In this document: positions 9,169 through 18,670 of the stretch, in pieces
How the letters are laid out: every line of letters starts with the position of its first letter
How positions within the stretch are numbered: position 1 is the stretch's first letter
Made by a program: the position numbers and the translations under genes
Assembly (NCBI GenBank): GCA_903896615.1
Contig: CAITYM010000172.1
Span: 41,920 to 105,919 of the forward strand
Origin: an uncultured Burkholderiales bacterium
GTDB lineage: Bacteria; Pseudomonadota; Gammaproteobacteria; Burkholderiales; Burkholderiaceae_C
DNA: 64,000 nucleotides
Direction: 5' to 3'
Notes under the pieces: model-generated
The model's input: the letters and a program-made list of their open reading frames with translations, nothing else
Told to the model about the DNA's origin: nothing
Database searches by the model: none

Positions 9169-10200
9169 TTAGCTTACGGCTTGTGCGAGTTTTAGGAAAC
9201 GATCACATTCAGTGCTGCGGGCCGAGAAGTCGCTCCAAGCAGTTTCCTGGGCTACCTTCTTCCACTTGGCAATGATTGCATCGTCCATGTCAAATACTTT
9301 TGCATTAGTTGACTTGTAAACATTGGCAACTTCCCTGTCATCTGCTTTTGCCTGAGCTGTCGCAAAGCTCTCAAGCTCCAATCCAACCTCGTCAATTGCC
9401 TTTTGTTGAGAACTGCTGAGGGAGTCATAGACTCCTTTTGACATGAGAAGCGGCTCAAACATATACCAAAAACTCTTGCCGCGTCCAGTTGTCAACGCCT
9501 TTGAAATCTCCTCTAGTCTGAAGGAAATGAGGCTTGTTGAGGAGGTGACGGCAGCGTCTAAGGAGCCTGTCTGCATTGCTGGGTATATCTCATTGGAGGG
9601 TACGCTGGAGATGATTCCACCAGCTCCTTTGAGCATAAGATCCATTTCGCGACTACCGCCGCGAATTTTCAAGCCCTTCACATCATCGGGATTAACGATG
9701 GGAGTAGAGCGGCTTACAACGCCGCCGGCTTGCCAGATCCAAGTCACAATTTTCACGCCCTTGGCCTCTAGTAATTTAGTGAGTTCTCGACCTATTTCTG
9801 CTTTTTTCCAAGCAAAACCTTGTTCATAGGAAGTAACCATGCAAGGCATAAGGCCAATGTTAACTTCTTGCACTTCCCCACCTGCATAGGCAAGAGGATA
9901 AAGTGTTAAATCAAGCGCCGATTTACGAAGTGCAGAGAATTGAGCCACTGTTTTCATAAGTGAGGAGCCCGGATAGATCTCAAACTTCAATTCACCCTTG
10001 GTCTTTTTCTCGACATCTTGAGCAAATTTCCGAGTTAAGCGGTCTCTGAAATCCCCTTTGTCTAGCGTTCCGCCAGGGAACTGATGAGATATTTTTAGAA
10101 TTTTAGGATCTGCTGCAAATGCGCTCTGATCAGCTGAAAAAAGCACTCCTGCTGAAGTGGCTCCGGCCATTGATTTAAGTATTGTTCTGCGGTTGATCAT
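9169..10200 (-). CDS. dctP: TRAP transporter substrate-binding protein (DctP)
   Basis: Twin-arginine-like signal MINRRTILKSM, ISHQFPGGTLDKGDFRDRLTRKFAQDVEKKTKGELKFEIYPGSSL, DVKGLKIRGG. Confidence 0.92.
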   Translation of the reverse strand: MINRRTILKSMAGATSAGVLFSADQSAFAADPKILKISHQFPGGTLDKGDFRDRLTRKFAQDVEKKTKGELKFEIYPGSSLMKTVAQFSALRKSALDLTLYPLAYAGGEVQEVNIGLMPCMVTSYEQGFAWKKAEIGRELTKLLEAKGVKIVTWIWQAGGVVSRSTPIVNPDDVKGLKIRGGSREMDLMLKGAGGIISSVPSNEIYPAMQTGSLDAAVTSSTSLISFRLEEISKALTTGRGKSFWYMFEPLLMSKGVYDSLSSSQQKAIDEVGLELESFATAQAKADDREVANVYKSTNAKVFDMDDAIIAKWKKVAQETAWSDFSARSTECDRFLKLAQAVS

Positions 10201-10337
10201 TTTTTAAATCTCGTTATATTAGTCAACTGACTTTTGATTAAACGGTTCTATTGTATTCCAGGGAGAATCAATTATTCGGGTCTTAAGATAGGCTAGTTTG
10301 CATTCAAACTTAATGAAAGCAGTATGGGTTAAAACCC

Positions 10338-10547
10338 TTAATTCCTTAAGGGTATTAGCAATGATCTCAGGTCATTATGGTCAATTTCAAACATCAGTTT
10401 GAGTAATTCGCCAAGCTCCCCGTTTGGAAACCCTTCTCGTGCAAACCATGCTAAGTAGTTTCCCGGCAAGTCACATAAAAGCCGATCTTTGTACTTCCCG
10501 TAGGGCATGCGCAGGTTCACAAGTTTGTCTATTGAATCGGCTTGCAT
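10338..10547 (-). CDS. DUF3820 family protein
   Basis: MPYGKYKDRLLCDLPGNYLAWFAREGFPNGELGELLKLMFEI matches the remembered DUF3820 pattern; likely start MQADSIDK at 10547. Confidence 0.8.
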   Translation of the reverse strand: MQADSIDKLVNLRMPYGKYKDRLLCDLPGNYLAWFAREGFPNGELGELLKLMFEIDHNDLRSLLIPLRN

Positions 10548-10621
10548 GGATGGAATTTTAAGCTTAGCTTGGGGAAGCACGCAGTACTCATAGCGGCAAA
10601 TTATTTTGCACAACAATTAAA

Positions 10622-11404
10622 TTATTTGGGCTCTAGTCCATGCGCTCTGATGTCAGCAAATGATTCGGGTGACTTTAGCCAATTGATTAACTCTTCTATC
10701 TCGGGAGTTATGGGTTTTGAACTCGGTACGGAAAATGCGAATGTAGTGACGTACTGGACATCATCAGGCAATGGGCCCGCAAAATCGATCTCAGGAACCG
10801 ACAATATTTCAGGAATTTGCTGGAATCCGATTTCCACCTCACCTCGCTTTACTACGTTTCCAACAGGCTCGCCTTGAATCACTTTTGTCTTTGATTGGAT
10901 TTGCTGAGCAATTCCCATTTGATCAAAAAGACTGACTAAATATGCACCACTCGGTCCTGTTGAATAAGCTAGAGAGTGGACGTTGAGTAGCAGGTTCTTC
11001 AAATCTTCCTTGTTATTGACCACTGGGCGTTTGGCACCCTTAGCTATGCCTATACCAATTCCAGAGCTAAGGTAATTTATTTTGCTCTCAGCTCTTAGTT
11101 TGCCTTGTGCTGTTAAGGCATCGATATTTTTACTGTCAATGATCACCAAATCACCTGCATCTGCAGAAATGATGTGTTTGACGATCTCTACTGTTGGGAG
11201 CCATGTTGTTTTGACCTTGATTCCATTTTTTTCAAACTGTGCGACCCTCTTCAAGTAGGGTTCCTTAAAGGCAACGGAGGCCATTACATTGATTTCGACT
11301 GCTGGGGCAGCGTTCACGTTGACAATCATCGTTGTACTAATAGTAATTGCTGTCGAGAGCGCGGCTTGCAAAAGCAGTCTTTTAATGATATTCGCATACA
11401 CCAT
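10622..11404 (-). CDS. ModA-like substrate-binding domain protein with signal peptide
   Basis: Signal peptide, INVMASVAFKEPYLKRVAQFEK, STGPSGAYLVSLFDQMGI, GEVEIGFQQIPEILSVPEIDFAGPLPDDVQ. Confidence 0.8.
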   Translation of the reverse strand: MVYANIIKRLLLQAALSTAITISTTMIVNVNAAPAVEINVMASVAFKEPYLKRVAQFEKNGIKVKTTWLPTVEIVKHIISADAGDLVIIDSKNIDALTAQGKLRAESKINYLSSGIGIGIAKGAKRPVVNNKEDLKNLLLNVHSLAYSTGPSGAYLVSLFDQMGIAQQIQSKTKVIQGEPVGNVVKRGEVEIGFQQIPEILSVPEIDFAGPLPDDVQYVTTFAFSVPSSKPITPEIEELINWLKSPESFADIRAHGLEPK

Positions 11405-11416
11405 ACCTTTTTTACC

Positions 11417-13024
11417 CTAGTTTTTAAGTTGAGTTGCAATTCTGCGTACGATCTTTGGCGGATCCGTATCAATGTGGAGTTTAAAGCGTTCTTCTTGAAG
11501 GTGCAAATCAGCAGCCGTAAATCGATCAAATCGCCTCAAATAATCAGCCCAGGTCTCATAAACAAAGTACTCGACGACTTGCCCGGGTTTCTCGGCATCC
11601 GAGAACAGACTCCATGAGAGCGCACCTTGCTTGATTCTGGCGACTTTGGTTTGCTTCATAATTTTCTTGAAATCCTCCAAGGTCTTAGGATCGATGTGGT
11701 ATTCGATCGAGATCATGACAGGTCCCTCAAAGTGATCAATATGTTTCGAGGGGTTAGGGCGCTCTATTGGACAGACTGGCGATAAATCTTCATCATCTTG
11801 ACCAGATATCACCAGGCGAACGATGAAGAACATGGAAGCAAGTCCAAATAATGCGGCAAATTGCACACTCGTTACGACTTCAGAATGTTCAGCAATTTTC
11901 CCCCAAAAGGCGGCCCCTAGAGCGCTCCCGCCCATCAGACTCATTTGATAAAAGGACATGGCTCTGGCCCTTATCCAACTAGGTAGTGAAAATTGAGCCG
12001 TAACGGTAAGTGAATTTGCAACCGTAAACCATGACATTCCGTAAATGATCATGAGTGGCACAGCTTCCCAAATAGTTGGAACGAGCACTACACAAATTGA
12101 GCTAAGGGATAAAACGAGGATGCCGTAGTTTGCGAGCTGGTTGTTGTTAAAACTATCTCTAAATCTAGGGAGTTGTGAACCAGCAATGATCGCACCAAGC
12201 CCAAGAGAGGACATCAGTAGGGTAAATGTGTTTGCATTTCCATGAAAATGAGTTTTGGCCAGGAGTGGTAAAAGCGCAATAACGCAAGAGGCTTGAAAAT
12301 AAAACAAGAATGCTCTGACCAAAATAAACCTAATACGGGTGGATTGCCCTACGTACTGAATGCCTAGTCGCATCGCTCCAAAAAAACGTTCACCTGGCAA
12401 AGCGGACTCAAAGTGTTGATATTTCCACTGGAGAACGACGTAAGTTGAGACCAAGCATAAAACCATGTTGAGGCCAAAAACATATTGACTCCCAAGACTA
12501 GCGATTAAGATGCCTGCAATCAAAGGGCCAATAATTCGAGAAGCGTTCATGGCTAAGCCGTTTAACGTAAGCGCTGGCGCCAGGTGTTCTCTATTAACCA
12601 GATCAGGAACGATGACTGCAAATACTGGCCAGCGCATCGCTAGTCCAATTCCGTTCATAAAAGTAAAGAAAAGGAGCAACTCTGCATTTAAAAGATTAAA
12701 CACCATCAGCAAAGTCAGGATGGTTGCGTTAGCTGCAAGCCAAAGTTGGGTAACAACAAAGTATTTTTTGCGGTTTAATATGTCAGCCAGAGCACCACTT
12801 GGGACGCCAAGTAAAAGGACGGGCAAATTAGAGGCCGTCTGTACCAGTGCGATCAATAGCGGGGAATCTGTGAGGGATGTCATCATCCAAGCTGCAGCCA
12901 CATCGTTCATCCACATGCAGATGTTGGCAATTAACCAAACCAGCCAAAGGGTTCGAAACACTTTAAATTTCAATGGCGAAAGCCAGTAGGGAAGTGCGTT
13001 TAGATTAGCTGTTGTTAAGGGCAT
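11417..13024 (-). CDS. MFS transporter (MFS_3/EntS-like) with C-terminal dimeric alpha/beta-barrel-like extension
   Basis: N-terminal 12-TM MFS; roughly the last 100 aa (MISIEYHIDPKTLEDFKKIMKQTKVARIKQGALSWSLFSD...) are soluble. Confidence 0.85.
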   Translation of the reverse strand: MPLTTANLNALPYWLSPLKFKVFRTLWLVWLIANICMWMNDVAAAWMMTSLTDSPLLIALVQTASNLPVLLLGVPSGALADILNRKKYFVVTQLWLAANATILTLLMVFNLLNAELLLFFTFMNGIGLAMRWPVFAVIVPDLVNREHLAPALTLNGLAMNASRIIGPLIAGILIASLGSQYVFGLNMVLCLVSTYVVLQWKYQHFESALPGERFFGAMRLGIQYVGQSTRIRFILVRAFLFYFQASCVIALLPLLAKTHFHGNANTFTLLMSSLGLGAIIAGSQLPRFRDSFNNNQLANYGILVLSLSSICVVLVPTIWEAVPLMIIYGMSWFTVANSLTVTAQFSLPSWIRARAMSFYQMSLMGGSALGAAFWGKIAEHSEVVTSVQFAALFGLASMFFIVRLVISGQDDEDLSPVCPIERPNPSKHIDHFEGPVMISIEYHIDPKTLEDFKKIMKQTKVARIKQGALSWSLFSDAEKPGQVVEYFVYETWADYLRRFDRFTAADLHLQEERFKLHIDTDPPKIVRRIATQLKN

Positions 13025-13137
13025 AGTAAGATAGTCTTAGGTTAACCATAGGTTAAGCTACTTTATTGAGCCCTATTATCCGTTAACTCGGGCTCTTTGG
13101 TTTTTGGCCTCTTTTGGTGTGCGTAAAACAGTCTTTC

Positions 13138-13983
13138 TTAAATCACAGCTAAGGGCACTTTAGCCAGTGGGGGTGCAAATAGTTGATCCAAATCGCCCAG
13201 GGTGTCTTTGCTTAAAATCAAATCTGTGCAGGCCCAATTATCAAAAATTTTAGATATTGACACTGATTTTGGAATAGCAACCGTATTAGGTTGTCTTATA
13301 ACCCATGCCAAAGCAAGTTGGGCGGCACTTAACCCCAATGGTTTCGCAATTGATTGAAGCCCTTTATGTTTTGCAAGTTCCCCACCGCCAAGAGGTGAAT
13401 ATGCCATCAACGAGATGTTTCGCTCAATAAGCGTTGGAATTAAATCAAATTCAGCGCCGCGCGCGCTTAAGGCGTAATAAACTTGATTTGTGACTGTCGA
13501 GTTTTGCTCAGCTAAATCCATAGACTTTTCTGTCTCCAACCATTTTTTGAGAGCTGCCTGATCAAAATTACTCACCCCGTGGTTTTTTATAAGTCCTTTC
13601 TCTTTCAGTAATTGCAACCCCTCAAGAGTTTCTTGGAAGGGGTAGGGACCCATCCAGTGCAAAAGGTACATGTCTATGTAGTCACATCCCAACCTTTTTA
13701 GCGAGCCTTCACAGGCTGTAATCACTCCATTTTTGCTTGCATGATGAGGTAACACTTTGCTGACAATTGTGATGGAGCTTCTCAGATTTCCTCCTATGTT
13801 TTTTAATGCTTTTCCGATCAAACGTTCTGCATTCCCCTTGGCATACATTTCTGCAGTATCAATTAAACGATAACCGATGGATAGGGCATATTCGATGGCC
13901 TTTAGTTCACTTTTCTGGCTTTGATCTGACTCACCCATCCTCCAGGTTCCAAGGCCGATTTTTGAAGAAAAAGGATAGTTCAT
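13138..13983 (-). CDS. Aldo/keto reductase
   Basis: IGLGTWRMGE, YRLIDTAEMYAKGNAERLIGKAL, DYIDMYLLHWMGP, GVSNFDQAAL, LAWVIRQPNTVAIPKS. Confidence 0.93.
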   Translation of the reverse strand: MNYPFSSKIGLGTWRMGESDQSQKSELKAIEYALSIGYRLIDTAEMYAKGNAERLIGKALKNIGGNLRSSITIVSKVLPHHASKNGVITACEGSLKRLGCDYIDMYLLHWMGPYPFQETLEGLQLLKEKGLIKNHGVSNFDQAALKKWLETEKSMDLAEQNSTVTNQVYYALSARGAEFDLIPTLIERNISLMAYSPLGGGELAKHKGLQSIAKPLGLSAAQLALAWVIRQPNTVAIPKSVSISKIFDNWACTDLILSKDTLGDLDQLFAPPLAKVPLAVI

Positions 13984-14008
13984 TCGGAGGTAATATTCTT
14001 AATTGATT

Positions 14009-15223
14009 TCATTCAAGTTTATCAATAGCTTTGAGATTCGGAAACAGTTTCATCCAAATGAGAGCCACTAAAACCGTACCTAATCCACCTAACGCGACTG
14101 CAGGAACAGCTCCAAATAAGGCGGCTGTGATACCGCTCTCAAACCCACCTAATTGATTAGATGTATTTATGAAAAGAAAATTTACTGCGTTTACTCTGCC
14201 TCTCATATCATCTGGCGTAGAAAGCTGAACTAGGGAGGATCTGATAATCACGCTGACCATATCAACAGCTCCCATCACAAATAGGGAAATTAGCGACAGC
14301 CACATTAGGTTTGAGAAAGCAAACACAACGGTAGCTACACCAAATATTATGACCGATTGGAACATCTTAAGACCAACTGCTTTATTTAACGGGTGGTGGC
14401 TTATGTAAATAGTCATGATCAGTGCACCAAGCGCAGGAGCGCTCCTCAAAAGACCAAGTCCTAGCGGGCCAGTTTGCAAAATGTCTCTTGCATAGATGGG
14501 TAACAAAGTTGTTGCACCTCCAAGTAGAACTGCAAAAAGATCAAGAGATAGAGTTCCTAAAATTGCAGGATTACTTTGAATAAATTTAAAGCCTGCAAAC
14601 AAACTATCAGAGCTGGGGGATTCAGAGTCCACAGCGCTATCCTTTGTTGTAATTCCTTGATTAAAAAACGCGGACACTACCCATAAAATGGTCATCATCA
14701 TGAAGGGCAGGGTGGGAGACACAGCAAAAGCCAACCCTCCAATAGCGGGCCCACTGATAGCGCCCATTTGGTATATTGCAGAACTTACTGTTGTTCCTTC
14801 TTTTAGATGTCCTTTGGGTACAACTGCTGGCAAGAGTGCTGATGCTGCGGGCCCCTCAAAGGCCATGGCTACCCCCAAAATAACAACGGCCATATATATG
14901 TGAGTTACGCTCAACCAGCCTGCAAAACTTCCAATCGTTAGGTAAAGCGCTGTAGCCGCCTCCACCAACTGGCAAATTTGAACAAGGGGACGGCGCGAAT
15001 ATTTATCGGCCGCGTGTCCAACCACAAAAACCAGAAGTACGGATGGGAGGAATTGAATCAATCCAATTAAGCCTAAATCAAGTGCGCTACCTGAGAGTGC
15101 ATAAACCTGCCATCCGATTGCTACAAAGGCAATTTGATAAGCTAATTCCGAGAAACCACTAGCAGCAAAAAAAAGTAGAAAAGGAGGGTGTTTGAATAGA
15201 GGTAAGGTACTAGAGTTTTGCAT
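14009..15223 (-). CDS. MFS transporter (MFS_3-like)
   Basis: IGWQVYALSGSALDLGLIGLIQFLPSVLLVFVVGHAADKYSRRPLVQ; multiple TM helices. Confidence 0.88.
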   Translation of the reverse strand: MQNSSTLPLFKHPPFLLFFAASGFSELAYQIAFVAIGWQVYALSGSALDLGLIGLIQFLPSVLLVFVVGHAADKYSRRPLVQICQLVEAATALYLTIGSFAGWLSVTHIYMAVVILGVAMAFEGPAASALLPAVVPKGHLKEGTTVSSAIYQMGAISGPAIGGLAFAVSPTLPFMMMTILWVVSAFFNQGITTKDSAVDSESPSSDSLFAGFKFIQSNPAILGTLSLDLFAVLLGGATTLLPIYARDILQTGPLGLGLLRSAPALGALIMTIYISHHPLNKAVGLKMFQSVIIFGVATVVFAFSNLMWLSLISLFVMGAVDMVSVIIRSSLVQLSTPDDMRGRVNAVNFLFINTSNQLGGFESGITAALFGAVPAVALGGLGTVLVALIWMKLFPNLKAIDKLE

Positions 15224-15390
15224 AGAATTGCCGTAAAGGTAAGTGCGCGGTGCTCATTGATTTGGTCAGTTAAACTAATTGATCTACAGCTAAGAGTTTT
15301 CCTTTGTGGATGGGTGAAAACACCAGATTTTTGTATTTTATTTTAGAAGATAATAAATTTTTTAAAATTGAAAAAAGGTTAAGCATCCAG

Positions 15391-16095
15391 ATGTCAAATT
15401 ATGAAATAGAAAATGATGCAAATGTTATTAAAGGATTGGCATCAATAGCACTTGAAGGTGCTAGCAAAATAGTCAAAGATTTTGAGTCTGAAACTGACTT
15501 TAAAGTGCAATTTGACCTACTACCCTCCGCTGATATTACTGTACTTTTAAGTAAAGGGAATAAGGTTGATTTCGTTTTTTATCCGACCAAACCTATACAA
15601 AAATTCACGTCTGATGGGATTTTGGTCGCTGATGGATTTACGCCAGTAGTGCAGTCCGGTATTGGCATTGCAGTGCCTATGAGCTCAAATTTAAAAGCGC
15701 CTAAAAATGCCCAGGAGCTAAAAGAAATTCTTCTTGCTGCAAATACAATAATCTATGCGACTGGACCCAGCGGGGATCATATGGAAACAGTCATTGATCA
15801 ACTGCAGATTCGAAGTGAAATTAAAAATAAAATAAAAATAATTTCTGGACTTGTTGCAAAAGGAATTGAGCGAGGGGAGGGTGATATTGGATTCCAGCAA
15901 ATTCCAGAAATATTGTTAGTGCCTGGTGCAAAGTTACTATCGCCGCTCCCCCCCGATGTTCAATTGTTAACCCCCTTTTCTCTTTGTGTGCATGCTTCTT
16001 CAAACAAATCGCACATTTGTAAGGCTTTGTTTCATTATTTAAACGATTCGAAGTACAGGGATTTATATTCAAGCTGTGGTTTTCAAATGATTTAA
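15391..16095 (+). CDS. ModA-like substrate-binding domain protein without visible signal peptide
   Basis: IIYATGPSGDHMETVIDQL and GEGDIGFQQIPEILLVPGAKLLSPLPPDVQ parallel the protein at 10622-11404; neither the 15304 nor the 15391 start gives an export signal. Confidence 0.7.
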   Translation: MSNYEIENDANVIKGLASIALEGASKIVKDFESETDFKVQFDLLPSADITVLLSKGNKVDFVFYPTKPIQKFTSDGILVADGFTPVVQSGIGIAVPMSSNLKAPKNAQELKEILLAANTIIYATGPSGDHMETVIDQLQIRSEIKNKIKIISGLVAKGIERGEGDIGFQQIPEILLVPGAKLLSPLPPDVQLLTPFSLCVHASSNKSHICKALFHYLNDSKYRDLYSSCGFQMI

Positions 16096-16207
16096 ATAAG
16101 ACACGCTTGAGTTGCCCAACTTAAAATCGTAAGGAGGCACCTTAGTTACGTTCAATAAATTGAGTGAATAAAAGTCGTGAAAAGCTAGATTGAATGGACT
16201 TATTCAT

Positions 16208-16642
16208 TTAAACCCAAGGTGTAACGCTTGGAACTGCGCAGGGACCCTCTACTGGAACGGATTCAAAATCTGCTGGACCCACTATCTCTAAATACTCCAT
16301 ATCAGGTGAGTAATCAAAGAGGTAATGAACTATTCCAGGACGTTGATGAACACAGTCCCCCTCGGCAACTAAGGTTACTTTGTCCTCATACATAAACCTT
16401 GCCCAACCTTTTAACATGTATACGATTTGAAATTCTGCTACATGGTAATGCCATCCCGTTCCGTCCTCAGGGGGTAGATTAGCTTTAGCAATATGGGCAA
16501 TTACCTTTCCCTTCGTTGACTTCGCAACACCGAGGTCTTTGTATAAGAAAAAGTCTCTTAAACCGCCTTTTAGAAACTTAGTGTCTTCCTTTTTGACGTG
16601 AGAAAATTCTGTGTCACTTGAAAACGTTGTGATTTCACTCAT
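16208..16642 (-). CDS. Cupin-domain protein
   Basis: DGTGWHYHVAEFQIVYMLKGWARFMYEDKVTLVAEGDCVHQRPGIVHYLFDYS. Confidence 0.88.
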   Translation of the reverse strand: MSEITTFSSDTEFSHVKKEDTKFLKGGLRDFFLYKDLGVAKSTKGKVIAHIAKANLPPEDGTGWHYHVAEFQIVYMLKGWARFMYEDKVTLVAEGDCVHQRPGIVHYLFDYSPDMEYLEIVGPADFESVPVEGPCAVPSVTPWV

Positions 16643-16644
16643 AA

Positions 16645-17301
16645 TTAAAACTCCACTTCTAGTTCTTCAATATCATCAGGCTCTGCCTGGGCTGCTTTAA
16701 TCCACTCTCTCATATGGGGGGTAGCAATTATTTGCTCACAATACTTCATACAGGCGGGTGTTAAGCTGATCCCGTAAGATAAAAACCGCATAACTACTGG
16801 TGCGTACATAGCATCAGCAATAGTCATATGCTTGCCAAATAAATAAGGTCCCTTATAGGTTAAGAGACAGTCTTTCCAAATCTCGGCGATGCGGTCAATG
16901 TCTAATTGGGCTTTTGACCATACCTTAAATCCCTTCATTTTTGTTTTAATATTCATGGGTAAGGAGGAACGAAGTGCAGAAAATCCAGAATGCATCTCAC
17001 CGCAAATCGCACGACAATGTGCGCGGTGCACCTGATTGGACGGAAGTAGGTTTGCTTTTGGTGCGATTTCGTTCAAATACTCGCCTATCGCAAGTGTGTC
17101 CCAAACCCTAACCTTGCCGTGAGACAGGCAAGGAACTAATATAGATGGTGATAAAAGGAGTAATTCTGCTCTTGCATCGGCACTGTCAGTGGCAACGCTG
17201 ATTTCATCGAAGTCTAGGCCGGACATTTTGACCATCAACCAACCTCTCAATGACCAAGATGAGTAGTTCTTGCTGCTAATAGAGAGCGTTGTTTTAGACA
17301 T
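16645..17301 (-). CDS. Glutathione S-transferase family protein
   Basis: ISSKNYSSWSLRGWLMVKMSGLDFDEI, VWDTLAIGEYLNEI, FGKHMTIADAMYAPVVMRF. Confidence 0.9.
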   Translation of the reverse strand: MSKTTLSISSKNYSSWSLRGWLMVKMSGLDFDEISVATDSADARAELLLLSPSILVPCLSHGKVRVWDTLAIGEYLNEIAPKANLLPSNQVHRAHCRAICGEMHSGFSALRSSLPMNIKTKMKGFKVWSKAQLDIDRIAEIWKDCLLTYKGPYLFGKHMTIADAMYAPVVMRFLSYGISLTPACMKYCEQIIATPHMREWIKAAQAEPDDIEELEVEF

Positions 17302-17346
17302 GAGCCACTTTGTGTAATTTAGCTAGCTCAACTAACTGCAATTTGC

Positions 17347-18663
17347 GTGCCACTGTTTTTGCCAAATTTGGATCTACACGTAGGCATAAGTTATGCGAGT
17401 AACAACATAGTTTCTGAACCTACTTGCCTTCAATTTTTTAAAAAGATGATCTATCAAAATTATCAGTTAGTTGCAAATCTGAACGACCCAATTCGTTTGT
17501 TTGCAGATGGCGCCCAATCGGTGCTCCAAACTTGGAACGACAACCAAGGAGTAAACCCGATTAGAAAAATGGCCGCTTATTATGAGCAGATCTCGTTAAT
17601 GGGTTTTACTCATAAATGTCCACCCTTTAACATTGACGCTATAGCTGCTAGCGATGGTTCAAGAGTTCATGTCAATCAATCGAATGCTCTAGAATTAAGT
17701 TTTTGCAGGCTATTACGGTTTAAGAAAAATACAGATGCGGTTTTGCCTCGAATACTCTTAGTTGCTCCAATGTCTGGACATTTTGCAACATTGCTAAGAG
17801 GCACAATTGAGACTCTTGTGCAAGATCATGATGTCTACATAACAGATTGGCTAAATATTCGAGACATTCCATTATCAAAGGGCGAATTTAGTTTAGATAC
17901 TTATATTCAAACGATTATTGATTGCCTAGATTTCTTGGGTGCTGGTATCCATCTGATGGGGGTTTGTCAGCCAACAGTTGCCTGTCTGGCTGCTGCAAGT
18001 ATTCTTTCTGAAGATAAGGCTGAATATGCGCCTGCTAGCCTAATTTTAATGGCCGGTCCTATAGACACTAGGATCAATCCTACGGTGGTGAATCAACTCG
18101 CAATGAGTAAACCAATTAGTTGGTTCAGACAAAATTTGATTGGTACCGTTCCTTTGCAATTTGCGGGTTCGGGTCGAATGGTTTATCCCGGGTTCTTGCA
18201 ATTGATGGCTTTTCTGAATATGAACTTAGAACGCCATAAAAAGTCCTTCAAAGATCTTTTGGATCATAGAATTAAAGGTGAAGATGAGCGAGCCGATTTG
18301 ATCCGTGATTTTTACAAGGAATATTTTGCAATAATGGATTTGTCAGCAGACTTTTATTTAGAAACTGTAGAAAACGTTTTTCAAAAACACCAACTCCCAA
18401 AAGGAGAAATGACATTTAAAGGGCGCACCATTAGTCCTAGTAGTATCAGAAAAACCTTTTTGTTAACCGTAGAGGGTGAAAGGGACGACATTTGTGGAAT
18501 AGGTCAAACCTTAGCGGCTCAAGATTTGTGTTCAAAAATACCAACCTATATGAAAACGCATCACCTCCAAGCAGGAGTAGGACATTACGGTGTTTTTAGT
18601 GGGAAAAAATGGGCATCCCAAATCTATCCCGTGCTAAGATCCATGACTCATAGTGTTGTCTAA
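17347..18663 (+). CDS. phaZ: Intracellular polyhydroxyalkanoate depolymerase (PhaZ)
   Basis: LLVAPMSGHFATLLRGTIETLVQDHDVYITDW, LMGVCQPTVACLAA (Cys nucleophile motif known in intracellular PhaZ). Start could be 17446 (MIYQNYQLVANLNDPIRLFADGAQ). Confidence 0.85.
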   Translation: MPLFLPNLDLHVGISYASNNIVSEPTCLQFFKKMIYQNYQLVANLNDPIRLFADGAQSVLQTWNDNQGVNPIRKMAAYYEQISLMGFTHKCPPFNIDAIAASDGSRVHVNQSNALELSFCRLLRFKKNTDAVLPRILLVAPMSGHFATLLRGTIETLVQDHDVYITDWLNIRDIPLSKGEFSLDTYIQTIIDCLDFLGAGIHLMGVCQPTVACLAAASILSEDKAEYAPASLILMAGPIDTRINPTVVNQLAMSKPISWFRQNLIGTVPLQFAGSGRMVYPGFLQLMAFLNMNLERHKKSFKDLLDHRIKGEDERADLIRDFYKEYFAIMDLSADFYLETVENVFQKHQLPKGEMTFKGRTISPSSIRKTFLLTVEGERDDICGIGQTLAAQDLCSKIPTYMKTHHLQAGVGHYGVFSGKKWASQIYPVLRSMTHSVV

Positions 18664-18670
18664 ACCGAAG

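Noticed and set aside
12510-12989. 159-aa plus-strand ORF opposite the MFS_3 gene
   Set aside because: Antisense shadow of a clear membrane transporter gene.
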